DNA from: Deltaproteobacteria bacterium CG_4_8_14_3_um_filter_43_13
GTDB taxonomy: Bacteria > Desulfobacterota > UBA8473
Direction of reading: 5' to 3'
NCBI GenBank assembly: GCA_002782605.1
Contig: PFIF01000249.1
Span: forward strand, 1-21,279
Length of the DNA: 21,279 bases
Of the stretch, positions 1 to 6,567 are shown piece by piece. A program made the position numbers and the translations under genes. The notes beneath the pieces are model-generated. The model worked only from the letters and a program-made list of their open reading frames with translations. It was not told where the DNA came from and ran no database searches. How positions within the stretch are numbered: the first letter of the stretch is position 1; each line of letters begins with the position of its first letter.

Positions 1-150
1 ACATAAAATTATATGTAATATCAAGAAAAAAGAGAGAAATGGAACTAATGAATGGTAAAGGATTCTAGATGGAGCACAGCAACAAAGATTTTAAGTGGAT
101 ATTTTGTACTTGAAGGGGAGCTTTTTTATTTTATTTTTTTAGAAAAAAAC

Positions 151-179
151 TTGACAACATTTCTCAAAAATGATAATTT
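151..179 (+). promoter_or_regulatory. Sigma70-type promoter for the dsrMK-like operon
   Basis: A perfect -35 hexamer TTGACA (151-156) is followed after 17 bases by TAATTT (174-179), which fits a -10 element preceded by TGA. Transcription would start near 186, leaving a leader of about 135 bases. A second possible -10 (TATACT, 180-185) lies too far from the -35. Assignment is by consensus only. Confidence 0.5.
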
Positions 180-185
180 TATACT

Positions 186-214
186 ATAAAGGTAAGTATT
201 ATGATTACCTTTAT
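186..214. promoter_or_regulatory. Perfect 10-bp inverted repeat at the predicted start site
   Basis: The arms ATAAAGGTAA (186-195) and TTACCTTTAT (205-214) are exactly complementary around a 9-base centre. The repeat begins where transcription should start from the 151-179 promoter. It could be an operator for a dimeric repressor or a 5' leader hairpin. There is no T tract long enough to call it a terminator with confidence. Confidence 0.5.
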
Positions 215-321
215 TATTATAGTAATAACAACTTTATTGCCAGTAATTAACCACCTAACCGTTCTTTTGAAAAAAATTCAAAAATGATTAAATAATATAA
301 ATTAATTTTAAGGAGGGTACT

Positions 322-1029
322 ATGACAGTAATTAAATTAGTTGTTGGTGGGATACTCCCGTATATTACCTTGGTTGTTTTTTTGTGGGGTATTATTTACA
401 AAATCCGCAAATGGAACAAGGCTGCCCAGGGGAAGATGACCCTCTATCCCACTCCCTCAACCCCAGGTGGGAAATGGAGAAAAATTATTAAGGAAATCCT
501 TATTTTCCAGAGCCTTTTTAAAGGCAACAGGGCTCTATGGGGTGGGACTTGGATATTTCACGCTAGTCTTGCCCTGATTTTCATCGGTCATTTCAGAGTG
601 GTAACCGATTTTCCTATTCTATGGCGTGCACTCGGAATGGGAAAGGATGATGTAGACACTTTCTCGGCCACAGTTGGGGGGATAGCTGGGTTAATTATTC
701 TCGTAATGGGAATATACTTGCTTTTCCGACGAATGGTGATTCAACGTGTTAAGGAAATCTCTGATGGGGAAGATTACTTCACGTTAGGTTTGATCCTTGC
801 CATTATCATTAGCGGAGATATAATGCGGTTTATAACCCATTTTGATCTTGTTCAAAGCAGGGAGTACTTTGCAGCCCTTGTCACCTTTAGTAGGGTATCT
901 GTCCCTGCTGATCCTGCTTTTCTTGTGCACTTCTTTTTGGGACAGTTATTGATAATCTACATACCTTTTAGCAAATTTCTACATATACCCGGTGCATTCT
1001 ACAGCAAATCAATAATTTATCAAGAATAG
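322..1029 (+). CDS. DsrM/NarI-like membrane cytochrome b subunit
   Basis: This 235-aa protein is a short member of the nitrate reductase gamma (NarI)/DsrM family, which carries two b hemes and passes electrons between the quinone pool and a soluble iron-sulfur partner. About five hydrophobic helices are visible (roughly residues 10-28, 74-92, 117-136, 154-174 and 199-218). Histidines H80, H90, H173, H203 and H221 in or beside these helices are candidates for heme ligands. It is about the length of NarI and shorter than many DsrM proteins. The start is fixed by AAGGAGG just upstream. The next gene, a DsrK-like protein, begins 12 bases after the stop, so the two almost certainly form a complex. 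No DsrJ, DsrO or DsrP gene is present, so it could equally be part of a Tmc- or HdrDE-like two-subunit module. I therefore give no gene symbol. Confidence 0.8.
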   Translation: MTVIKLVVGGILPYITLVVFLWGIIYKIRKWNKAAQGKMTLYPTPSTPGGKWRKIIKEILIFQSLFKGNRALWGGTWIFHASLALIFIGHFRVVTDFPILWRALGMGKDDVDTFSATVGGIAGLIILVMGIYLLFRRMVIQRVKEISDGEDYFTLGLILAIIISGDIMRFITHFDLVQSREYFAALVTFSRVSVPADPAFLVHFFLGQLLIIYIPFSKFLHIPGAFYSKSIIYQE

Positions 1030-1041
1030 AGAGGTGTTATC

Positions 1042-2385
1042 ATGAGTGAAGAAAGAGTAATTTCCCATAGTGATATCGAAAAAGCAATCAACTCTGTAAA
1101 GGCCATCAAGGATGGTCCCAGAGCCCTTCAACTATACATGGATATCTGTGCTAAGTGTGGAACGTGCGCTGAGCAGTGCCATGTCTCCAAAGCCAACCCC
1201 AATCGTCGAACAAACCCGGCTGCCCGATCTGACCTTATCCGAAAACTGTACAAACAAGACGGTTCAATACTTACAAAGATCAGTGGTCTCTTAAATGGCA
1301 ACAACAAGAGTTTAAGTGCAGATGACCTCCAAACATGGGTGCGAGACTTCTACGAGTGTTCTGGTTGTCGCCGCTGCGCACTATACTGTCCTTTTGGTAT
1401 CGATAACTCCGTAATCACGCGTAAAGGTCGTGCTATTGTTCATGCTCTTGGTCTCTCCCCAAAGATGATGGTGCAAACCCAGGAGACATCCGATAAATTC
1501 GGAAATGATGAAGGGCAAACTTATAAGTCCTTCATGAATGCCGTTGAATTCCTCGAATCGGAGTTAGAGGAAGAGCACGGCATCCCTATCAAAATACCTG
1601 TTGATCAGGAAGCAGACATTCTATTTGTACCGGCCTCGGCAGACCTAATCTCCTTTCCCGAAACTCAGATGGGATCTGCAACGTTTTTCCATGCAGCTGG
1701 ATTGAACTGGACGATGAGTTCAAAGGCCTTCGACGGCGCAAATTTTGGGCTATTTACTGGGGACGATGCCCACATGAAGCGCAAGAATAAGGTACTCCAC
1801 GACGCGTGCCTGGAGCTTAAGGTAAAGAAGCTTGTGATTGGTGAGTGTGGTCATGCTTATCGAATCGCAAAGCGTATCGGGGGACCTTTCTATTGGGGCA
1901 ATGATATCCCTTATGAGGTTACTAATATATTTATACTCGCGGCAGAAAAGCTACGCAAAGGAGCCTTTAAGCTTGACCCAGGTAGAAATGCAGAACCTGT
2001 GACTTATCATGACCCGTGCAACTTCGCACGAAGCACTGGGGTAATTGAGGAACCACGAGCTTTATTGAGGGCATGTGTAACTGATTTCCGGGAAATGACC
2101 CCAAACCGTGAAAATAACTGGTGCTGTGGAGGTGGAGGTGGCCTGGCGGTTATGGACGGCAAAGAAGGGGTAAAGAAGAATGAGGTTACTTTCATGGAGT
2201 ACAGAATGAACGTTGGAGGAAAGATGAAGTTGAATCAAATTAAGGAGACAGGAGCAAAATACGTGGCAGCCCCATGCGCTAACTGTAAACGACAGATTAT
2301 GCAACTCATGGACTACCACAAGATGGATGTTAAGGTCGGAGGAGTGTTCGACCTCTTCGATAAAGCTGTAATCTTGGACAAATAA
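1042..2385 (+). CDS. DsrK/HdrD-like iron-sulfur protein (CCG domain)
   Basis: This 447-aa cytoplasmic protein belongs to the HdrD/DsrK group. It has two 4Fe-4S ferredoxin motifs of the CxxCxxCxxxC type: C36, C39, C42, C46 and C106, C109, C112, C116. A first CCG-like region holds the YHDPCNFARSTG and WCCGGGGG segments, followed by APCANCKRQ near the C-terminus. In heterodisulfide reductase the CCG cysteines hold the special catalytic 4Fe-4S cluster. In DsrK they are thought to act on a DsrC-type disulfide. The DPCNFARS and CCGGGGGLA segments look most like DsrK to me. It is translated right after the cytochrome b gene with its own AGAGAGG site. It probably accepts or donates electrons between the membrane cytochrome and a thiol/disulfide partner. 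No DsrC gene is visible in the window. Confidence 0.82.
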   Translation: MSEERVISHSDIEKAINSVKAIKDGPRALQLYMDICAKCGTCAEQCHVSKANPNRRTNPAARSDLIRKLYKQDGSILTKISGLLNGNNKSLSADDLQTWVRDFYECSGCRRCALYCPFGIDNSVITRKGRAIVHALGLSPKMMVQTQETSDKFGNDEGQTYKSFMNAVEFLESELEEEHGIPIKIPVDQEADILFVPASADLISFPETQMGSATFFHAAGLNWTMSSKAFDGANFGLFTGDDAHMKRKNKVLHDACLELKVKKLVIGECGHAYRIAKRIGGPFYWGNDIPYEVTNIFILAAEKLRKGAFKLDPGRNAEPVTYHDPCNFARSTGVIEEPRALLRACVTDFREMTPNRENNWCCGGGGGLAVMDGKEGVKKNEVTFMEYRMNVGGKMKLNQIKETGAKYVAAPCANCKRQIMQLMDYHKMDVKVGGVFDLFDKAVILDK

Positions 2386-2486
2386 GGAATGAACACAGAA
2401 AAACTAAGATCCCGCAAAATAGTTTAATCGTCTAAAGAATTAAAAAAATAAAAATGGTAATTGTTTAAAAAAGGAGGAACATTAAG

Positions 2487-2927
2487 ATGGGACCTTTGGA
2501 AAAGGAAAATGTAAGAAAAAGAGTCGTTGTCATCGATGATGAGGAGGACTTGACAACCTACTTCTCAACAATATTGGAAGAGAATGGTTTTTCCGTTAAA
2601 ACAGCCAACAACGCTGTGGACGGGGAAAAATTGATAAGAGAGGATCCTCCTGATTTGATTTGCCTGGATTTATTGATGCCTGGAAAAACAGGTGTAAATC
2701 TGTTTCTCAGATTGCATAGACTAGAAGAGCCGTTAAGGGATATTCCCCTGATCATAATTACTGGTATCAAGGAAAAAATCAACGTCGATTGGAAAGATAT
2801 TGTCTCTAAATCCAAAGCTCGAGTACCTGATGGTTTTATTGAGAAACCTGTAACGCCGCAACGTCTTATGCGTGTCGTCAACAATGTTCTCAGCCGTGGA
2901 CCTGAGAAGGAGGTTGTATTCGAGTAG
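2487..2927 (+). CDS. Single-domain response regulator (CheY-like receiver)
   Basis: This 146-aa protein consists of one receiver domain. Visible hallmarks are the acidic pocket at D17/D18, the phosphoacceptor D61 in the segment LICLDLLMPG, the IIITG strand with its conserved Thr, and the switch Lys in the segment IEKPVTP. No output domain follows; the tail after about residue 135 is short and charged. The start has a strong site, AAGGAGG, 7 bases upstream. It follows the dsrK-like gene by about 100 bases on the same strand and may be co-transcribed with it. A likely role is relaying or dissipating phosphate from a kinase. The kinase at 8964 is a candidate partner but is six kilobases away, and nothing in the sequence links them. 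Confidence 0.85.
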   Translation: MGPLEKENVRKRVVVIDDEEDLTTYFSTILEENGFSVKTANNAVDGEKLIREDPPDLICLDLLMPGKTGVNLFLRLHRLEEPLRDIPLIIITGIKEKINVDWKDIVSKSKARVPDGFIEKPVTPQRLMRVVNNVLSRGPEKEVVFE

Positions 2928-3376
2928 TGACAATAGGGTCGCATCTTGAGGGGCTGTTGCCCAAATCCCTTTTTCTATCCCATTGGCCATGCGTAATTTA
3001 GGCTATAGGCTAATAGCCTTTTATGTTCATAATTGTGCCCAATATTCTTGTGATTCACTGGGAGGTGTGGTAAAATAATACATTATAAATACAAGGAGTT
3101 TAGTGCTATGATGGGTTATCAACCACCTCCCCAGGAGAACTTATTTATTTTGGGGATTATTGTTTTGGGCAACAAACCGTTAAGACGCGACCCCCCACTA
3201 GACCCCACTACAGACATACCGAAAGGGGAGAGAAACAGGGAATACAAACTATACCTAAAGGAGGTATTTGAAAATGTCTACTCGACAAGTTTGAAGGGAA
3301 ATGGTAGATTTTTAAGCTGTCCGCTATAGATAATGTCATGTACAATGTCAACTTATATAATGTGAGGATAAAAGTA
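2928..3376. other. Intergenic region before the radical-SAM cluster
   Basis: A small hairpin, GGCTAT/ATAGCC (3001-3018) followed by TTTTA, may end the upstream operon. AT-rich sequence around 3045-3095 could hold the promoter of the following cluster, but I see no clean hexamer pair. A 73-codon open frame (3108-3329) has an acceptable AAGGAG site but no recognisable protein character, and I do not call it. A perfect AAAGGAGG site at 3257-3264 stands 9 bases before an ATG (3274) that opens only six codons (MSTRQV) and stops at 3292-3294. That looks like a leader peptide or the head of a decayed gene. Confidence 0.4.
3001..3022 (+). terminator. Possible weak terminator after the response regulator
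   Basis: A 6-bp stem GGCTAT/ATAGCC with a 6-base loop is followed by a short T run (TTTTA). It lies about 75 bases after the response regulator stop. The stem is short and the T tract is weak, so termination is uncertain. Confidence 0.3.
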
Positions 3377-3817
3377 ATGTCGTTTGAGATTGTAAGAAAA
3401 ATTATCCCTTTTTCCCAAAAGGGCTATTGTTGCAGCCAGATATTATTTCTTCTTGCCCTTGAATCCAAAGGCGATGCAAACCCGGATCTAATCCGATCGA
3501 TGGCCGGCCTATGCAATGGCATTGGATACAGCGGTGAAATATGCGGGGTTTTGACCGGTGCAGCATGTTTGATTGCTTTCTTTGCCGGCAAGGGATCGGA
3601 TGAGGAACAGGAGAATGACCGTTTTAACCTGATGGTTTCGAATCTGGTGGAGTGGTTTCAAGAGAGTATCGGAGGCAAATACAACGGCATTAAATGTGAA
3701 GAGATTTTGGGAGAAGATGGAATAGAAAAACCGGATTTAAAGATATGCGCGAATATCATAGCTAAAACGTACAGTATGGTAACAAAAATACTAGAGGAAA
3801 ACGGCTACAAAATCTGA
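3377..3817 (+). CDS. C-GCAxxG-C-C family protein (DVU_1555-like)
   Basis: This 146-aa protein has the C-GCAxxG-C-C signature: an N-terminal YCCSQ segment, a central Gly/Cys core (EICGVLTGAACLIAF) and later single cysteines (IKCEEIL, KICANII). Proteins of this family are presumed to bind a metal or redox cofactor, but the function is unproven. I place the start at 3377 because GTGAGG lies about 10 bases upstream and the sequence from MSFEIV onward has family character, whereas a start at 3338 adds 13 unconvincing residues. From memory, this family has a named subgroup in Desulfovibrio, at DVU_1555, next to a methyltransferase, a radical SAM protein and a CoA ligase. The same neighbours follow here, so it is probably the first gene of that pathway. 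Confidence 0.78.
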   Translation: MSFEIVRKIIPFSQKGYCCSQILFLLALESKGDANPDLIRSMAGLCNGIGYSGEICGVLTGAACLIAFFAGKGSDEEQENDRFNLMVSNLVEWFQESIGGKYNGIKCEEILGEDGIEKPDLKICANIIAKTYSMVTKILEENGYKI

Positions 3818-3874
3818 AAAAAATTTACGTGTCCCTAATTTATTTTTTCGCGGGAAGCATAAGGGAGGAGAAGA

Positions 3875-4150
3875 ATGAGCTCACAAGAAATCGGTAGTTA
3901 TAAATCGATTAAGCTGATAAAAAGCAAAAAGGTCAATGAGTTAATTGAGCAGAGGTATCTTACTGACGAAGATTTGCAGATAGTGATCCATAATGCTGAA
4001 ACAACTGGGTATAAGCTCTATCAGGAGGGGAACAATAGATTTCTAACCAGGTCGGCGAAGTACTTACCGGTAATCTATGCCGAATATACCCCAACAGATG
4101 ATGGATATGAGGTTCACAGTGCTTACGGTCATCGTTCTATAATCATTTAG
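3875..4150 (+). CDS. Uncharacterised 91-aa protein of the radical-SAM cluster
   Basis: I do not recognise a named domain. The 91-aa protein is soluble, has no cysteines and no membrane segment, and starts after a good GGGAGGAG site. The order of features is a basic N-terminal stretch rich in Lys and Ile, a segment reading LTDEDLQIVIHNAETTGYKLY (about residues 30-50), then a strand-rich half with YAEYTPTDDGYEVHSAYGHRS (about 69-88). The pattern of LTxEDxxxVIxxAExTGxKL followed by YxEYxxxxDGYEVxxAYxHR looks conserved in style, and I have the impression that similar small proteins sit beside iron-sulfur oxidoreductases. It lies 57 bases after the C-GCAxxG-C-C gene and 12 bases before the redox protein, so it is almost surely co-translated with them. 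It may be a scaffold or substrate-delivery protein; that part is a guess. Confidence 0.75.
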   Translation: MSSQEIGSYKSIKLIKSKKVNELIEQRYLTDEDLQIVIHNAETTGYKLYQEGNNRFLTRSAKYLPVIYAEYTPTDDGYEVHSAYGHRSIII

Positions 4151-4162
4151 GGAGGACAGATT

Positions 4163-4348
4163 ATGGTGCAATGGCGTTGCTTCCAATGCCACGAGGATAT
4201 GGCTGAAACTATAGTGGAATTAGAGTTTTCAGGTGTTGAAGGATCGGCAGAAGGGATAAAATGTCCGAAGTGCGAGGTTAAATATCTTTTGGAGGATATC
4301 GTAATAAACAAGGTTTTTCCGGCAGAAGCAGAGTTGAGTTATAAGTAA
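4163..4348 (+). CDS. Small two-CxxC redox/zinc protein (DVU_1557-like)
   Basis: This 61-aa protein carries two CxxC pairs, CFQC near residues 6-9 and CPKC near residues 34-37, the arrangement of a rubredoxin- or zinc-ribbon-like knuckle. The second half (KYLLEDIVINKVFPAEAEL) is acidic and lacks cysteines. GGGAGG stands just ahead of its ATG. From memory, the Desulfovibrio cluster contains a small protein of this size and pattern annotated as a DVU_1557-family redox protein. With the radical SAM enzyme downstream it could deliver electrons to an iron-sulfur cluster. It could also be a structural zinc protein, because the sequence alone does not separate iron from zinc. Confidence 0.72.
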   Translation: MVQWRCFQCHEDMAETIVELEFSGVEGSAEGIKCPKCEVKYLLEDIVINKVFPAEAELSYK

Positions 4349-4373
4349 TACGGTTAAGGGGCGAAAGAAATCC

Positions 4374-5147
4374 GTGAACAATCTATGTTGCAAATGTGGG
4401 TTAGACCAGGTCTTAGAAAATACCTTACATCCCGGTGGATTAAAACTGACAGAAAGACTTGCAGGGGTTGCCATGTTAAAGCCGGGTTGCAAGGTTCTGG
4501 AAATCGGCTGCGGTAAGGGCATTACTGCCTTATTCCTTGCCCGAAATTATGGATGTTCGATTACCGGTATTGATATATCACCGATCCAGATCGCTTTGGC
4601 AAGAGAGAGGGCAAAAAATGAAAACATGGTTGGGAAAACAAGCTTTATAACTGCGGATTGTCAGGAATTGCCGTTATTCACCGATCTTTTTGATATGGTA
4701 TTCAGTGAGTGCTCCATCTCACTAGTTCAAAACAAGAAGCGAATCTTGGATGAGATATGGCGCGTCTTAAAACCCGGGGGAAGGCTGACAATTACCGACC
4801 TTGTCCAAAGAGATAATGAAGTTACAAAGGAACCTTCTAAAGCCACTCCCCTTTTCATAAGTTCGTTCGCTTTATTCCCCTGTATTGACAATGCCGAATC
4901 TTTAAAAGGTTATAGGAAACTTCTTAAAAGCGTGGGGTTTCAAGACATATACACAGAAGACTGTTCCATAGCATTAAAAGAGGCATTCTTCCGAATGCGG
5001 CTGCGCTTTGGCCGAATGGATACATTATGGAAGGAAATCGGCTGCGCCTGTGATACGTGTGGTAATCCGATACCTCCAGACGAATGTCAAAAACAAAGAA
5101 GAAAAACCAGCATCGGTTATGCGCTCATTACAGCGACAAAGGAGTAA
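4374..5147 (+). CDS. SAM-dependent methyltransferase, DVU_1556/TrsM-like
   Basis: This 257-aa class I methyltransferase has motif I as VLEIGCGKG, the acidic end of strand 2 as GIDIS, motif II with the ITADCQELP and DMVFSECS segments, and a post-motif LKPGG. It differs from ordinary UbiE/Cyclopropane-type enzymes in its cysteines. The N-terminus has CCKC directly after the start. The C-terminal 35 residues hold CACDTC and a further Cys before a basic tail. Such clusters suggest a metal site or contact with an iron-sulfur partner. The GTG start at 4374 follows AAGGGG and keeps the CCKC motif. The gene ends 7 bases before the radical SAM start, and its own last codons contain that gene's ribosome site. 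From memory it matches the DVU_1556 family named TrsM. The substrate is unknown. Confidence 0.77.
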   Translation: MNNLCCKCGLDQVLENTLHPGGLKLTERLAGVAMLKPGCKVLEIGCGKGITALFLARNYGCSITGIDISPIQIALARERAKNENMVGKTSFITADCQELPLFTDLFDMVFSECSISLVQNKKRILDEIWRVLKPGGRLTITDLVQRDNEVTKEPSKATPLFISSFALFPCIDNAESLKGYRKLLKSVGFQDIYTEDCSIALKEAFFRMRLRFGRMDTLWKEIGCACDTCGNPIPPDECQKQRRKTSIGYALITATKE

Positions 5148-5154
5148 TATCGGT

Positions 5155-6567
5155 ATGGAACAGATAATCGGAGAAACACAGAGCCTATGTCCGAAATGCA
5201 TGTCCAGGATTCCGGCGGCGAAGGTGGAACAGGATGGGGATATTTACCTCAAAAAAGAATGTTCCCTCCATGGCAGTTTCAATGTCCTCATCTGGCGAGG
5301 AGATGCCAAAAGCTACAAAGAATGGGAACAATTTGGCAATGATGGATGCCCTCCAATAAAGCCACTTACCTCTGCCAAAAGAGGTTGTCCTTTTGATTGC
5401 GGCTTATGCCCGTCTCATGAGGTGAATGCCTGTACAATGGTAATGGAAGTCACCTCTAAATGTAATCTGGTGTGTCCGATCTGCTTTGCCGATTCAGGAA
5501 ATGGTTCGGCACAGGAACCTGACATGGATACCCTAAAAGAGATGTTTAAAATCGTCTTGGAAACAGTCGGGCCATGCACGATCCAGATCAGCGGAGGAGA
5601 ACCTACCTTACGCGACGATTTACCCAGGATTGTTGCCATGGGTCGTGAAATGGGTTTTGATCATATCCTATTGAATACCAACGGCATACGATTCGCAAAA
5701 GACAATGAATATCTCCATAAGCTGAAAGATAGCGGGTTAAGCGCTGTTTATCTTCAGTTTGACGGCGTAAGCGATGATGTCTATCGCTTTATCCGTGGCA
5801 AGAATCTCCTTGAAACGAAAGTGCAGGCAATTGATAATTGTATTCAAGAAAGGATTGGGGTCGTTTTGGTCCCTGTTTTGATCCCAAAGATCAATGATCA
5901 TCAAGTCGGTGATATTGTTCGATTCGCAAAAGATCGGATTCCCTATATAAAGGGGATCCACTTTCAGCCAATTAGTTACATGGGACGATACCCCGACATG
6001 CAACTGGATAAAGACAGGATAACAATACCGGATGTTTTAAATGCGCTATGTGAGCAAACAGACGGAGAGTTTAAGCTGGAGGACTTCTTGCCACGTGGTG
6101 TCAAAGGCTCTCATTGTTCCTTTTCGGGCTTATTCGTTTTGAGAAAAGATGGGCGAATAATTCCGCTCAACAATCTGTCCGACCGATTGGTGTCGCAACA
6201 ACGTGGGTATCAAGTCACAGAGGAGAGTTCGCGACAATTCATGTCGCTGTACTGGCGGTTCCATGAGGAAAGAAATGAACCTGTCTCAGGCGCATGCTGT
6301 GGAAGTTTAGATCCTCCTGCGAAACCGGTTTCAGGATACCCTTTCGAGCGGATATTAACGCATGGCTTAACCATCAGCTGCATGCCTTTTCAAGATGTTT
6401 GGAATATTGATCTGGAAAGATTAAAAGGATGTTGTGGTCATGTAGTTACATCAAACAAACAAATAATACCATTTTGTGCCCTGTACCTTACAGATGCGAA
6501 TGGACAAAGACTATATATCGGAGATCAAAATGGAAACTTGCTATGTAGAGACGTGGCTTCACAATAA
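5155..6567 (+). CDS. Radical SAM protein with auxiliary cysteines, TrsS-like
   Basis: This 470-aa enzyme has the radical SAM cluster motif CNLVCPICFA (C103, C107, C110), followed by the ISGGEPTLRDD segment that contacts SAM. Before it is a zinc-ribbon-like start (C12, C15, C36) and more cysteines at C65, C78, C82, C85 and C93. After it come SHCSF, GACCGS, SCMPF, KGCCGH and PFCAL, so at least one auxiliary metal site is likely. The N-terminal layout (CPKC, then KKECSLHG and a W/Y-rich segment) resembles archaeal-type radical SAM enzymes such as the tetraether synthase group. I start it at 5155, not at an upstream in-frame ATG at 5008 that lies inside the methyltransferase, because AAAGGAG (5138-5144) precedes it and the CPKC motif follows. 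From memory, relatives named TrsS can be selenoproteins; this copy has no in-frame TGA. The reaction is unknown. Confidence 0.8.
   Translation: MEQIIGETQSLCPKCMSRIPAAKVEQDGDIYLKKECSLHGSFNVLIWRGDAKSYKEWEQFGNDGCPPIKPLTSAKRGCPFDCGLCPSHEVNACTMVMEVTSKCNLVCPICFADSGNGSAQEPDMDTLKEMFKIVLETVGPCTIQISGGEPTLRDDLPRIVAMGREMGFDHILLNTNGIRFAKDNEYLHKLKDSGLSAVYLQFDGVSDDVYRFIRGKNLLETKVQAIDNCIQERIGVVLVPVLIPKINDHQVGDIVRFAKDRIPYIKGIHFQPISYMGRYPDMQLDKDRITIPDVLNALCEQTDGEFKLEDFLPRGVKGSHCSFSGLFVLRKDGRIIPLNNLSDRLVSQQRGYQVTEESSRQFMSLYWRFHEERNEPVSGACCGSLDPPAKPVSGYPFERILTHGLTISCMPFQDVWNIDLERLKGCCGHVVTSNKQIIPFCALYLTDANGQRLYIGDQNGNLLCRDVASQ

Larger units (their letters stand above)
1..321. other. Intergenic region upstream of the dsrM-like gene
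   Basis: This stretch is strongly AT-rich and I see no credible gene in it. Short frames such as the one starting near 40 stop within ten codons. It holds the promoter and inverted repeat listed separately, and ends in a clear ribosome binding site (AAGGAGG, about 310-316) in front of the ATG at 322. A short G-rich run followed by a T tract around 113-140 could be a weak terminator for a gene lying to the left of the window, but no good stem is visible. Confidence 0.6.

Noticed and set aside
1112..2319. Frames overlapping the dsrK-like gene on both strands
   Set aside because: They are shadows of a gene with intact iron-sulfur motifs.
3108..3329. A 73-codon plus-strand frame with a reasonable AAGGAG site
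   Set aside because: The product is rich in Pro and unlike any family I know, and it contains in another frame the stronger ribosome site at 3257.
5008..5154. N-terminal extension of the radical SAM frame
   Set aside because: It lies within the methyltransferase gene and lacks family character; the start at 5155 has a proper ribosome site.
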